Origin: Aselliscus stoliczkanus
Lineage: Eukaryota > Chordata > Mammalia > Chiroptera > Hipposideridae
DNA length: 64,000 nt
Direction of reading: 5' to 3'
Assembly: GCA_033961575.1 (NCBI GenBank)
Contig: CM066732.1
Location: 95,037,187-95,101,186, forward strand
Shown here: positions 12,590 through 25,077 of the stretch, in pieces
Position numbering within the stretch: the first letter of the stretch is position 1
How the letters are laid out: each line of letters begins with the position of its first letter
Translations under genes and position numbers: made by a program
The notes under the pieces: generated by a model
Databases searched by the model: none
What the model was told of the DNA's origin: nothing
The model's input: only the letters and a program-made list of their open reading frames with translations

Positions 12590-13042
12590 TTTATTTTTTT
12601 TCCTAAAGATTTTATTGGGGAATTGGGGGAGGAGAACAGCGCTGGGGAATCGGGGAAGGGGAACAGACAAGTTGCTATCTCCTTGTTCTTCAATCTAGTT
12701 GTGAAGGACGCAGCCCCACTGGCCCATGTTGGGATCGTCATTGCACTCTTCCCGGATGAGGTAGATCATCCCCAGCCTCTGGATGGTCGCTCACCGCAGC
12801 TATTGGCAGCTTACGCTGGCTGCCGGCCACTCACTGTAGCCCATGGCAGCCCACTGCAGCAAGGGCTGCAGCCTACACCATCTCAGGGGCTCACAGCCCA
12901 GCTCCAGGTGGAGCTGTTGTTATCTGTAGAGGGCAGTGTCACTGGCCCTCATATGTGGGAACCGAACCGAGGCCGCTGGCATCCCAAGCCAGCTCTTAAC
13001 CAATACCCACTCAGCCGGCCCAATGCGCCACTCGGCCTGCTC
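12590..13042 (-). mobile_element. Long tRNA-derived SINE, type B
   Basis: On the plus strand it begins with GATTTTATTGGGGAATTGGG and runs through a body of repeated CAGCTCAC/GCTGGCTGCC phrases. It ends in the tRNA-like head (ACTGGCCCTCATATGTGGGA to CAGCCGGCCC). It is flanked by a perfect 17-bp target-site duplication, GGTCTCTTCCTATTTCT, at 12573-12589 and 13043-13059, which marks a relatively recent insertion by the LINE-1 machinery. Confidence 0.92.
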
Positions 13043-13313
13043 GGTCTCTTCCTATTTCTACACATCCTCCAATAGTTTAATTAAAATTATTATTACTTCT
13101 TTGAAAACAAACTATTTCCTTTATATTAAGTATTTATTGAGCACATAGTAGGTGCCCCAAACCATATTACGAGTGTTAGGGAGGCCATCAGACATAAGAC
13201 ATCTCTTGTCTGCCTTTCCATTGAACGCTCTTACAGACCTTATTGAGATATAATTGATATGTAATTCACCTACCACAAAATTCACCCATTTAAAGTATAC
13301 AACCAAATGGTTT

Positions 13314-13316
<3 letters not shown>

Positions 13317-13362
<46 letters not shown>

Positions 13363-13455
13363 AGGGCAGTGTCACTGGCCCTCATATGTGGGATCCGAAC
13401 CGGGGCCGCTGGCGTCCCAAGTCAGCTCTTAACCACCGCACCACTCGGCTGGCCC
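13317..13455 (-). mobile_element. Short tRNA SINE, type A, with TTTA-rich tail
   Basis: An antisense copy with a (TTTA)n tail before GGGCAGTGTCACTGGCCCTC. It is flanked by the target-site duplication CAAATGGTTTTTA at 13304-13316 and 13456-13468 and sits inside L1 sequence. Confidence 0.93.
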
Positions 13456-14429
13456 CAAATGGTTTTTAAAATACTGCCAGAGTTGTGTAACCATCATCAC
13501 AATTTTAGAACATTTCATTACCCCAAAAGAAATCCCATATCCACTAGCAGTCACTCTTCATTTCCTCTAACCCCCTCCTTAGCCTCAGTAACCACTAATC
13601 TACTTTCTGTCTCTATAGATTTGCTTATGCTAGATGTTTCATATAAATGAAATCACATACTATGCTGTCTTTTGTAACTGACGTCTTTCACTTAATGTTT
13701 TCCAGATTCATCCATGTGATGGCATGTATCAGTAATTCATTCCTTTTTATAGCTGAATAATATTCCATTATATGGGTATATCACATTTTGTTTATCTGTT
13801 CATCAGTGGATTGACATTTGGGTTGTTTCCACCTCTTGGCTATTGTGAATAGTGCTACCATGAACATTCGTGTTCAAGTTTCTGTTTAAACACCTGTTTT
13901 CCATTCTTTTCAGTATACACCTAAGGAGGGAATTGCTGGGTCAAATGGTAACTCTATGTTTAATCTTTTGAAGAATCATTGTGGGTTTGATTTGCATTTA
14001 CCTAATGACTAATGCTGCTAAGTATCTTTTCATGGGCTTATTGGCCATTTGTATATCTTCTTTGGAGAAATGTCTATTCAAAATCTTTGCCCATTTTAAA
14101 ACTGGGTTATATGTCTTTTTATTGTTGAGTTGTAAGAATTCTTTATGTATTTTGGATACAAGTCCCTTATTACATACATGATCTGCAAATATTTTCTTCT
14201 ATCCATTAGTTGTCTTTTTTACTTGTTGTCTTGAGGATGTCATTTGCAGAACAAAAGTTTTTAACTTTAATGTAGTTCATTTTGTGTATTCTTTCTTATG
14301 TCACTTATGTTTTTGGTGTCTTATCTAAGAAACCATTATCTAATCCAAAGTCATAAAGATTTACTCATATGTTTTCTTCTAAGACTTTTATAGTTTTAGC
14401 TCTTCCATTTAGGCCTATGCTCCATTTTT

Positions 14430-14839
14430 TTTTTTAATTGGGGAATTGGGGGAGGGGAACTGACAAGTTGCTGTCTTTTTGTTCTTCAGTCTAGTTGCAG
14501 AGGACGGTGCTTCACTGGCCCATGTTGGTATCATCATTGTGATCTTCCCAGATGAGGTAGATCGGTCACCAGCCTCTGGATGTCGCTCACCGCGACTATT
14601 GGCAGCTCACTCTGGCTGCCAGCTACTCACACTGGCTGCCGGCCACTCACTGTAGCCTATGGCAGCCCACTGCAGCATTGGCTGCAGCCTACATATCACA
14701 GGGGCTCGTGCAGCCCAGCTCCAGGTGGAGCTGTTTTTAGCTGTAGAGGGCAGTGTCACTGGCCCTCATATGTGGGATCCGAACTGGGGCTGCTGGCATC
14801 CCAAAACCAGCTCTTAACCAATGCGCCACTCAGCCAGCC
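14430..14839 (-). mobile_element. Long tRNA-derived SINE, type B
   Basis: It has the full type-B order from AATTGGGGAATTGGGGGAGG to the tRNA-like head. The duplication CCTATGCTCCATTTTT flanks it at 14414-14429 and 14840-14855. It is inserted in L1 sequence. Confidence 0.93.
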
Positions 14840-15382
14840 CCTATGCTCCATTTTTAATTAATCTCTGTGTATGGTATAAAGAAGAGGTTTAAGTTCATTT
14901 TGTGTGTAGATATCTAGTGGTCCTAGTACCACTTGTTGAAAAGACTATTCTTTCCCCCATTGAATGGTCTTGGTAGCCTGTTGAAAATCGATTGACCATA
15001 TATGTGAGGGTTTGTTTCTGGACTCTCACCTATTCAGTACCACATTGTCTTGATTACTGTAGCTGTATAATACCTTTTGAAAGAGGGAAGTGTGAGTCCT
15101 CCAACTTAGTTTTTGTTTTTCAAGATCATTTGGATATTCTTCGTTCCTTGTATTTGCATGTGAATTTTAGGATCCACTTTGAAATTTTGCAAAAAAAAGC
15201 CAGCTAGGATTTTAATTGGGATTGCACTGAATATATGTAAATCAATTAGGGAGTATTGCCATCGCTATCTTAACAAGATTAAGTCTTCCAATTCATGACC
15301 ATGAGGTGTCTTTCTATATATTTAGATCTTTAATTTCTTTCAACAATATCTTATCGTTTTCACTGTTTTTAGTTTTGTTTTG

Positions 15383-15484
15383 TTTTTTTGAGGGCAGTGT
15401 CATTGGCCCTCACGTGTGGGACCGAACCCGGGGCCGCTGGCTTCCTAAGCCAGTGCTTAACAGACGCGCCACTCGACCGGCCCC
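15383..15484 (-). mobile_element. Short tRNA SINE, type A
   Basis: A T-run, then GAGGGCAGTGTCATTGGCCC, and the tRNA-like head ending ACTCGACCGGCCCC. It lies within antisense L1 sequence. Confidence 0.9.
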
Positions 15485-16311
15485 CTCTTATAGTTTTCAG
15501 TGTACACATCTTGCACATCTTTTAAAAATGTTTTTCTAAGTATTTTATTATTTTTGGTGCTACTGTAAATATAATTATTTTCTTAATTTTATTTTCAGAT
15601 TGCTCATTGCTTGTACATTGAAATAGAATTAATTTTTGCATATTTATCTGTTACTCTACAATCTTGCTGAGTTCATTTATTAGTCTAATAGTTCTGTTTG
15701 TTTGTTTTTTCTTTTTTTGAGGATTCCTGAGGCTTTTCTACATACAAGATCAGGTCATCTGCCTATAGAGATAGTCTTACTTCTTCCTTCAATCTGCATG
15801 CCTTTTATTTCTTTTTCTTGTCTAACTCCCCTGGCTAGAACGTCCAGTGCAATGCCGCACAGAAGTGACAAGCGTGCATGTCTTTGTGTTGAAAAGCTTT
15901 CAGTTTTTCACTATGATGTTAGCCGTGGGGTTTTTGTAGGTGTCCGTTATCGGGTTGAGGAAATCCCCTTCTATTTCTAGTTTATTGAGTGTTTTTATCA
16001 TGAAAACATGTTATATTTTGTCAAATGCTTTTTTTGTGTCTACTGAGGTTGATAATGTGATTTTTGTCCTTTATTTTATTGATATTGGGTATTTATTGAT
16101 TTTTATATGTTAAACCAACCTGCAATCTTGGGACAATTTTCTATTTCATGTATAATTTTTTTTATGTGTTGCTGATATTGGTTTGTTAATCTTTTGTTGT
16201 CTTACAGTCTTTTGAGGAGGTATAATTTATACAGAAGAAGGAATAGAGGACATTTAACGCAAGTATATAACCAAGTACTATAACTTACAATCAGTGCTAT
16301 TCTATCAAATA

Positions 16312-16468
16312 CAGGCATATCTTGTTTTATTGCACTTCGTTTTATTGTGCCTCACAGATGTTGTGTTTTTTACAAATAGAAGGCAAGAGCCTCCACCAGC
16401 AAAAAGACTACAACTTGCTTTATTGCGGTGGTCTGGAACCAAACCCACTTTATCTCCCAGTGTGCCTG
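16312..16468. mobile_element. Tigger-like MITE (Tc1/mariner type)
   Basis: It starts CAGGCATATCTTGTTTTATT and ends GTGTGCCTG, giving imperfect terminal inverted repeats. It is bounded by TA on both sides, as expected of a Tc1/mariner target. Internal phrases (TTGTGTTTTTTACAAATAGA and GTCTGGAACCAAACCC) resemble Tigger-class elements. At 157 bp it is internally deleted and encodes nothing. Confidence 0.75.
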
Positions 16469-16519
16469 TAAATTATTTATTGTGCATCAACTGTGCCAGG
16501 TATTGTGGTTTGGGGAGAT

Positions 16520-19500
16520 AAAAGCTGATGCCCAAGCTCCCCCACAAGACCAGTGAGAATCTCTAGGGATGCGATCCAGGCCTTAGAATTTTTAAAACTC
16601 CCCAGGTTATTCAAATGTACATCTAAGGTTTAGGACTATATTTCTAGGTAGAGCTTTGCATTAACAATAGGAAGAGAAGAAGATTCAAACTTTAACATTA
16701 ATTATTTGACTAATGAAGGTGTGGAAGAGGCCCTCATATGCCCCTTTCCCATAAATCTGCGCTACAAAAAGAAAGACCCAGGTGAACACAAGCCTCTTCC
16801 CTAAACTGAGGTTGAGCTGGGGGTCATGTAACCATGTATCCTGCCCCCTCCCCTTAGAGGGATTGCCATACCAGACACAGAAAGCTTGAGCCTGATGTTG
16901 TTTTAATCACTCAGTGTTAAATTCCATCTGGAGGGCAAGGTGTTTGCCTTGAACACAAGAGAGTCTTGTGTCACCCCAATACTTTACTTATTCATGAAAC
17001 AAGTAAGACCCTTTATCAGCCCCAATCATGCACTGATCCAGACTGTCCCAAGATGCAGCCTGTCTACCGTATGCATGCTGGCCATGCCCTGCCCCACCTG
17101 GCAAATCTCTGGTGCCTTCCAAATCCGGGATGATTTCTCAGACAGAAAGAGAAGTTGATGTGGAGCTTAACAGAATATGGAAGTGAAATGGAAGCCAGGG
17201 TAACCTAGAGTCCAAGTGCCGTCCTGGATAAGTAGTTGTGCAAAAGGAGGCCTGTGGGAGCAGTGGATTTTCGCCCCAAGCCTTGCCTGTAATTAGGAAG
17301 AATAGCCACCTTAGGGAAAATTGGGCTCCTTGGTTGTGCTAGCTGGTAAAGCAACACTTCCTCCACTGCAGGCTGTTATAGGGAAGTAGCTGGTAGTAAA
17401 AGATGGGTGGGACTTGGAATCCTCAGACACAGGAAGCCTGCTTTGCCCCTTATACATTACTTAACTTCTTTGAGTCCCAGTTTCTTCATCTGCTTATAAA
17501 AAATGGGGATTAAACAAGCTGACAAAACGTGCAAGTGCTTAGCATGGTGCCAACCACGTAGATGCTCGGAAATGTTAGTTTCCCTTCCCTTTCCCAGAAA
17601 AGGGAAGGAGTGACAGGGGTATGATAGGTCAGATGTCCAAGACTTCTCTGTGACCCACCCCAAAGCCATTTAAGAATAGTGTAAGATTTACATCTTAAAT
17701 ATTTCTCTAATAATTCTCCAGTGGAGGCTGTAGCAAACTTATGATGTAGTCCACTTTTTAGTTACAATCTACATTTCCAGTATATAAATTAGAAACTCAA
17801 ATGGCAGAACACAAAGTTTATTTTAATTCTAAAATTATTATTGTAAAAACTAAGATGACAGTCTTGTGGCCTCGTTTCTTTACAGGACATACAGTGCCCC
17901 ACAAGCTGTACCCATTCCCATGAGGGCTTGGGACTTTCTTTCAGACTTTCATTTTTGGGTTTGGGTTCACATTTCTCTATTCTCTCACAGAATCTAGGGC
18001 TGAATTTCTAAAAGAAAGAAGAAAAGGAAGTATAGGGGAAATGGGCTGTTTTCTTTAAAAAGGAAATGGCCCCATCCTTTAAATGCCCCCAACCCCTCTG
18101 GAATACTCACGTGAACCCGACATTCCCAGTCTGGGAATCTGAACAAAAATAACACCAGGCCTCCTGGGATAGCCACAAATGTTGTGCCTATTTGCATACA
18201 CTTAGAAGCAAACATAAATAATGAATTAATAAGGGCACCCAGGGGTGATTGCAATCAACCCCAATATTATAAGCTGGCCTGTGGGAAGCAGGTGGCATGA
18301 CCACAGGGCAGGGCAGGTCAGTGCCGCAGCCCAGAAGCAGGGGACCAGAAACCCAGTGCCACAGAGAGCTCCCCAGTCTGGAAAGAGGGGGCCTGCCAGG
18401 CACACACCCCTTTGGCAGGAGAGCCCACCCTCAAGTGAATCTGCATAGTAACTACAGTGGAGCAGACATACAGGAACATGCCAGCAGCATGAAGCCTTGT
18501 AAGGAAATCTCCAGGAGGGCAGGCAAAGGAGCAGGCCTGGGAGTGCAGGGGAATTTGGCTCTGATCCATTACACCTACCTTTAAAGTACACTATTAAAGT
18601 TTCATGCTGTTTTCTTCCCATATCTGCAGAGTCCTTTGTTCTCTGGTCATTGCTGATCAGCCTGGCTCCTGGACAATGCCAGACAGATTTTTCTAGTTTG
18701 GATTTCATTTGGCTCTCTGCATCTAATGAGCTGTCACTCAGAACTCCACCCCAGAAGCCAGGCAGTGCCTTGAGCAAGTGGGAGGGGCCAGCATGCATGG
18801 CAGCATCCACGGCAGCATCCACAGTTGGTCCTGAGCCTCACCAGGTTAAAGGAAGTCTGGACTGCCCTGACCTCTGGCCCCAGATTCCACTCTCCAGGAG
18901 CTCTGTGTCCTGAAGTCATCTGGTCTCCTGAGGCAAGGTCTCTCAATCCTGCATGGCCCCCAGGCCAGAGCCACTCACATGGCATTGTTGCAGTTACCTT
19001 CTTTGCTCACAGGACTGTCCACACACAGGCCGAGATGGCAGCAGCCCATATTGAATGGTGTGAGAAGGGTCCCCAAACCTCTGGGTTCCCACAGCCTGTC
19101 CTGAGGGTCTGCAGATCTCACAGTTAGAATCCCCCTTTTAAGGATCCAGAGGGCCCTGTTGAGGTAAGCTATTGCTAGAATAAAGCCTTGGAGAAAGGGA
19201 CCTTCCCTACAGGAAGGGCTCCAGCTCCTCTGGGACAACATTCAGTTAAAACCTCCTCCTAACGGGTTTTTCCCTGCTTAGAGTTTAACAAGGACAGTAA
19301 AACAGACCCACAAAACCTGTCATTTCAAAAGCTCATTGCCTCTAACCACTCATACAGTATACCCACTTCCTGGCTCAAGCCACAGTTTAGAGTCCTGTGC
19401 CTAATGCCTAGGACAGTGTTGCTCAAACCTTAATGAATCACCTAGAGATCTTATTACAAGGCAAACCACTTTGATTAGCAAGGCTGTAGAGGGTTCAAAG

Positions 19501-21330
19501 AAAAAAAAGAAACTACTGAGAATGGTGGAAGTTAACCTGGATTGTAACCCCCCAGCATGATGGAGGACCAGTAGAAGTGGGGCCCAATGGGTACCTCCCA
19601 CCTTTAGAGTGGGGAAGGCCATGTGTCCAGGTTAGCCTAGGACAGTCCCAGCACATAATATATAACTGCTATTCAAGAATAATTATTAAAAGTTTCCCCC
19701 TTTCACTACCCATCACTACTATTTTTTTTACACAATATTTTTTATGGTCACCCTGGTGTAGCTCCCAGTCTCTGACCGCCAAAGCTGAGGGGCAGGGTGG
19801 CCCCAATGGGGCCCTCCTTCTCTGCTGCTGCTCCACTCTAATGGGTCTGGATATGTTCCCACAATCCAGCACAGGAAGGAGTAGGAGTCTGGGCTCAGGA
19901 CTCTGTGGGGAGCCCGGCAGGCTCAGGCTGGCCTTAGGGCAGCTCTGGAAGGGTAGAGCGGGAGCCAGGAAGCACTCTAGGGCTGACCCAAGATGGGAGA
20001 TGGCCCTTGACTGCACCATGCCCCAGCCAGGCCTGTCCGAAAGCTCACTCAAAGCCCCTCATTAGAGGGGAACAGGGCTTGGGATAGAGCACATACTACC
20101 TGGATATTTACACCATGATGTTAGACTTTCCCCTCCTGGGAAGGGAAGGGGGGATGCCAGGGAGACAACAGAGCCTATATAGTGGAGAATCTGAACCCAG
20201 GAGGCCAGGACACTATGCCAAGGCAAGGTAACTAATGACAATTAGAACTACAATTGACTACTTATATCACTGAGGTTGCCTTCCTATACCCAGGGACTGA
20301 CTCTAGCACAATTCAGCTACAGGCCTCTGAGGAGGTCACATTCCAAGGAATGTGCCAGACTCTCTTCCCAGGTGGCCCCAGTCTGGGCTTTGCCTCTGAA
20401 GGAGCCACATTTCCCTCCTTCCATGGGTGCTGATTGGGACCCCAACTCAACTCTCTCCTCCCTTTCTTCACCACCGCGTTCCACCCTGTTACCCATAGCC
20501 AAACCTAATCCCTACTGACAGAAGTATGTTAAGACTTACTGTTCACACTCCACTTATTTCTAAAAATAACTTGAGACACCTTACAGTAAATGACAAAGAA
20601 GTGATAGAATCAGGCAAACAAGGATAAATGAGTAAGAGGCATCTAATAAAAAATGGGGTAACAGTTTTTTCCAGAAAACGTGCATTGAAGTTAATCATCG
20701 TAACGGCAGGCAACATTTTGCATCTAACTTCCTGGCAGCCAAGTCAAATAAGGGATACCTGGTGACTTAACGTACTTTTCATTATCAGAGTGGGTGGTCA
20801 AGAGCACAAGGGCCAGCATGGGCATGTTACAAAGCAAACTCTATTTTCAATAGTATCATCCCACAGCGAGGAAGTAAATTAGAAACCTGCATTGGAAAGT
20901 GTGCTGCATATGCCTCATTTGCTTCAACTGGTTCACTCTCCACTCTTTTCTCAACAGTGTTCTGGAAGGACTACATCAAACAGTTCTCTTGCCCTGTGAC
21001 TTTCAGTCGGCTTGGCTATTGGAGACACTGGTAGGAGGGCCTCAGAAGATGGGAGGAGAGGCTGGAGTATCTACTCTTCTGTGGTGCCATCATGTCATTG
21101 GCTGCGTTCCTCTACCTTCAGCCACATCTCACCCACTGCTATAGTTCTCAGTGGTTTCCAGAAACAACTGCCAACCCCTGCCCCATCAGCTTCCCACTAT
21201 TGCTAGTCCCTAAGTACTTCACCATCCTTTATTGGTCCCCTTTAACCTTGTCCCTACCTTCATCAAATCTCACAGTGTGCCATCCATTGGTTTCCTGCTG
21301 GGACTCTGACTGATACAGATAGTGTCTCTG
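16520..21330. other. Intergenic sequence, no gene recognised
   Basis: Mostly unique sequence with MER5A-like scraps near 16.55 and 19.42 kb and a MIR at 17.43 kb. No splice-linked coding signal, RNA gene or conserved protein frame was seen on either strand. Confidence 0.65.
17425..17580 (+). repeat. MIR SINE, sense
   Basis: ACATTACTTAACTTCTTTGA, then GAGTCCCAGTTTCTTCATCT and AAAATGGGGATTAAAC. AGTGCTTAGCATGGTGCC follows, as in the MIR core and tail. Confidence 0.8.
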
Positions 21331-21346
21331 TTAGGAATGAATTTGG

Positions 21347-21475
21347 GGGCCGGCCGAGTGGCACCGTGGTTGAGCGCTGGCTTGGGAAGCCAGCAGTCCT
21401 GGTTTGGGTCCCACATATGAGGGCCAGTGACACTGCCCTCAAAAAAAAAAAAAAAAAAAAAAAGAAAAAAATGAG
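21347..21475 (+). mobile_element. Short tRNA SINE, type A
   Basis: A sense copy beginning GGGCCGGCCGAGTGGC and ending CACTGCCCTC plus a long A-tract. It is flanked by the perfect 14-bp duplication AGGAATGAATTTGG at 21333-21346 and 21476-21489. It is one of only a few SINEs in the intergenic half of the window. Confidence 0.95.
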
Positions 21476-22479
21476 AGGAATGAATTTGGCTTTAAGTAAC
21501 AGAAAGCCTGACAGTGGCTTAAACAAATAGGGTATTTTTTTCTCACATCATGAGAAGTCTGGGGGTAGCAATGCCAGGTTAATGTGATGGCTCCATGATG
21601 CTGTCATAAGCCAGGCTCTTTCTACCTTTCCACTCAGCCTTCCCTTAGCATATTGGCTTTTATCTTCTTGCTTTCACCTCATGGTCATAAGATGCTGCCC
21701 AGCCCCAGACAGCACATCTATCTCCAAGGTGGGAAGAAGGGCAAAGTGTTATAGTGACTGTGTCTCTTCTATCTCCATCCTCTCCAGATTTCTGATTGGG
21801 TCATAACTGGCTTAGATGGCCATTCATATATATAAGGGAAGGCTGAGAAACTAGAGAACAGAATTGTCATGGCTGCGTTGGGAAAACCATGATCCATTGC
21901 TTGGAGCAGGGCACATTGGCATCCTAACAAACCATCCTGTTGGCAAGGGGAATTGGTGTTGGGTAGGCCATGAATACTGACAGCTGCAATGAAGTTCCCT
22001 AAGGCAGGGGGTGCAGCCAGGCCCAATGTGATTGTGAACAGATAAGGAAGACAAGCTGGTAGAGAGTAGTGTCTGCAGCCAGTTAAAGGTGAGGGTGAAG
22101 TGGAAGATAGTTAAAAACCCATTATCCCTACAACTCTCTGGTGTCCAGATCTGTCCTTTGGTGAGAGTTATGGAGAGAAACCCTAGACACAGTCAGAAAA
22201 CTGCTCTGCAAAGGTTTCCACCTCTGCCTCAGACGTTCTCTCTCTCTCCTCCATGTGTCTAAGCTGCATATGATACTTCTGTTGAATCACTGACCACAAT
22301 ATGTTTTTCTCTCCTACTAGGATCTCCTTACCCACTTGACTGGGGTGACTTGGGACAAGAATCACATCTTATTTGTGACCCTATTGCCCAGTAGTACCTG
22401 ACAGGTAATAGCAAATGCTCAGAAAGGATTCGCTGGCTGAGTGACTGACTGAATAAAAAAATGGGAGCTGGGCTGTGCT

Positions 22480-22615
22480 CTCTATTTTACCCCCAATATG
22501 CTGTGTGACCTGGACAACTTCTCTGAACCTCGGTTCCTTGTCTGTCAATGGAGAGAGTTGCACTAAAAGGTCTGCAAGACCTCTTCTCATTCTGACACTT
22601 GGTGATTTTTAACTT
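22480..22615 (+). repeat. MIR SINE fragment, sense
   Basis: The order TGCTGTGTGACCTGGACAAC, TCTCTGAACCTCGGTTCC, TTGTCTGTCAATGG matches the central MIR sequence. Confidence 0.75.
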
Positions 22616-23707
22616 ACACCTCCGATGAAAGAAATCCCACCTCTGGCGTTATTTCTTTGGATTGGGACATTAGCTATCCAAATATCCTCTGTTAAAATAC
22701 ACATACACCACCACATGGGGAGGTTATCATAATAAAAAAGCCATCCGCATCGCTAAGGAAACTTCTCTGATGTTTATAATTAGCTAGTCTCAGAGAGAAG
22801 TGTCTTGAGGGAGTGGGGCGTAAGAGAGATACGTTTGGATATGAGTAAGAAAGAAAGTCTGAAGCAAGGTGTACTGTTCAGGGACTCTGAGATTTTGCAG
22901 GAAATAGAGAGCGGGCAAGGATCCCAGGAACTGGAACATAAAGGACATAAGGACAGTGGGGAAATTGTGGGAGCACAGAAAGTTGCCAAAGAAAATGCCA
23001 TCGGTTTTCCATGTCTGCCTAGCAGAATAGGTGCTAGATGATGACCCAGGCTGTGGATCACTGAGGGGCTGTGGGGCAGAGGTGGGACAAGGGCCGATGC
23101 CTTGTTCAAAGAGGCCTGGTTAGAGGACCAGATGGGAAGCCTCTCTGGGCAGCAGGTTGTCGGGTTGTGACCTGTAGCCATCAGTCTTCCAGAGTGATAC
23201 CCCAAGGGACAGTCCTCAGGGTCCCTGCATGGCTGAAACTGAACACAAGCCAGGAAAGCCTGTGTCCCTCCTGCCTTCCAGATCCCCCCTCCATTATGCA
23301 TGTGCTGGGAAAGAGTCAGACCCGAGGCAAGTGGCATTCTTCCCAAGGTGCTGACTTTCATCTTTTTGTATAAACTGTCACATTCTCTCCCCCTCACAGA
23401 TATTTTTTGCCATGAGTACAATGGTATTACTTTATTATTAGTCACTCGCCCTGGGTAACTTTTTTTTTTTTTAACCCCAGGTACATTGGCGTAATCACAA
23501 TCCTTGGTCTATAGACCTCTTTCTTCATTGATGCAGGCATAGCCTGCCTTTGTGTTTATTTATGTTTAATTATTTCAAAAGAGGATAAGAAATGCACATG
23601 AATGCCCAGAGCCAGAACTAAAATATGGACCATATCCACATCTACCTATGTGCTCCTCCTTCATGCTATCCCTCTCCCCACCATCCCACTACGTTCTTCC
23701 CACACAG

Positions 23708-23816
23708 TTTTTTTTTTTTTAGAGAGCAGTGTCACTGGCCCTCATATGTGGGATCTGAACCGGGGCTGCTGGCGTCCCAAGCCAACTCTTAACCACTGCG
23801 TCACTCGGCCAGCCCC
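23708..23816 (-). mobile_element. Short tRNA SINE, type A
   Basis: A T-run, then AGAGAGCAGTGTCACTGGCC, and the head ending CACTCGGCCAGCCCC. The flanks CCCACACAG and CCCACAG look like a diverged duplication. Confidence 0.9.
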
Positions 23817-24054
23817 CCACAGATTTTTTTAAAAAAACTTGATCTCCAAGGCTTATGAAGTCTCACACCTACTGCCAGAGTTTTTTCAACCAGCCCTGGG
23901 CTTCTGATGTCTAACTCCATGTGCTTCTGCTCAGAAGGGCCCAGCCCTCTGTCAGTGACACCTGTTCACAGCACTGTGGCCAGAGGCACCAACTTGCAAT
24001 GAAGTCAGATTGCCCACAAATGTACTTCCTATTGTTTAAAAATTTTATCTAGCC

Positions 24055-24255
24055 CAGGGTTTCTCAACCTTGGCACTACTGACATTTTGGGCTGGGTGAT
24101 TCTTTATTGCGAGGGGCTGTCCTGTCCGTTGTAGGATATTTAGCAGTACGCCTGGCCCCTATCCGCTAGATGCCAGTAGTACTTTTGCCTCTGCCCCCCT
24201 CGTTGTGACAGTCAAAAATGTCCCCTGAGGGAGGGACAAAATCACTCCTGGACAA
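24055..24255 (-). mobile_element. MER20 hAT-Charlie relic
   Basis: GGTTTCTCAACCTTGGCACT, ACTGACATTTTGGGC, GGATATTTAGCAG, CTAGATGCCAGTAG and AAATGTCCCCTGAGG appear in the order of the complement of MER20, an old non-autonomous hAT transposon. Confidence 0.8.
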
Positions 24256-24450
24256 AACCCACCAATCTAAGCAAGTATTTGGCAATAAGCAGTTCAAAAA
24301 ATTCTTCGGGCAAATCGCTCCCAAATACAACGCCCCTCCCTAAAATAAACATGAACCGTCCACAGCTGTGACATAGAGCCTTGCTCTGCACGGTGGGGTC
24401 CTAAACCAGAAGTCTGAACAGCACCGGTGAGCTCCTTAGAAATACAGAAT

Positions 24451-24619
24451 CTTGGTTAGTTCAGGTGGTTAGAGCGCAGGCTAATAACACCAAGGTTGCC
24501 AGTTTGATTCCCACATGGGCCAAGGAGCTGTGCCCTCCACAACTAGATTGAAGACGGCTACTTGACTTGAAGCTGATAGGTCCTGGAAAAACACACTGTC
24601 CCTCCATTTTAAAAAAAAA
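24451..24619 (+). mobile_element. VES/Rhin-like tRNA SINE, type E
   Basis: The tRNA-like head (GGTTAGAGCGCAGG, then GTTTGATTCCCACATGGG) is followed by CCCTCCACAACTAGATTGAA and GATAGGTCCTGGAAAAACAC with an A-tail. This layout is like bat VES/Rhin SINEs as I recall them. Confidence 0.8.
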
Positions 24620-24623
24620 ATTA

Positions 24624-25077
24624 GGGCCGGCTGAGTGGCGCGTTGGTTAAGCGTTGGTTTTGGGATGCCAGCGGCCCCGGTTCGGATCCCACATGAGGGC
24701 CAGTGACACTGCCCTCTACAGCTAACAACAGCTCCACCTGGAGCTGGGCTGTGCGAGCCCCGGTGATGGTGTGGGCTGCAGCCCCTGCTGCAGTGGGCTG
24801 CAGTGGGCTGCCATAGGCTACAGTGAGTGGCCCGCAGCCAGCGTGAGCGGCCGGCAGCCAAGCGTGAGCTGCCAATAGCCGCGGTGAGCGACATCCAGAG
24901 GCCGGCGACCCATCTGCCTCATCCGGGAAGAGCGCAATGACGATACCAACAGTGAAGCAACATCCTCCGCAGCTAAACTGAAGAACAAAAAGACAGCAAC
25001 TTGTCTGTTCCCCTTCCCCGATTCCCCAACGCTGTTCCCCTCCGCCAATTCCCCAATAAAATCTTTAAAAAAAAAAA
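24624..25077 (+). mobile_element. Long tRNA-derived SINE, type B, full length
   Basis: A sense copy: GGGCCGGCTGAGTGGCGCG head, box B GGTTCGGATCC, the hairpin region ending CACTGCCCTC, the CAGCTAACAACAGCTCCACC body, and the tail CCCCAATAAAATCTTT plus A-tract. It follows the A-tail of the preceding type-E SINE, so it probably inserted into that tail. Confidence 0.92.

Larger units (their letters stand above)
13240..16240 (-). mobile_element. LINE-1 remnant, antisense, with SINE insertions
   Basis: The plus strand carries the complement of an L1 3' region and ORF2. Recognisable phrases include GCTGAATAATATTCCATTAT, GGGTCAAATGGTAACTCTA, TGATTACTGTAGCTGTAT and CAAGATCAGGTCATCTGCC. The frame is heavily broken, so no protein is encoded. 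Three tRNA SINEs interrupt it (13317-13455, 14430-14839, 15383-15484). Confidence 0.9.

Noticed and set aside
12524..13075. A 183-codon open frame on the plus strand
   Set aside because: It lies almost wholly within an antisense type-B SINE. The same peptide pieces recur at other SINE copies.
18226..18822. A 198-codon open frame on the minus strand
   Set aside because: No family resemblance. Several overlapping frames in both directions are similar in length, which points to chance in GC-richer sequence.
22780..23445. A 221-codon open frame on the minus strand
   Set aside because: It has no recognisable domain, splice context or CpG start, and the opposite strand is open too. It is likely chance; RNA-seq would be needed to revive it.
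24481..24894. Repeated peptides (such as the GSVTGPHMWDPNRGRW type) in many open frames, suggesting a protein family
   Set aside because: They are translations of the tRNA-derived SINE head in different frames and orientations, not genes.
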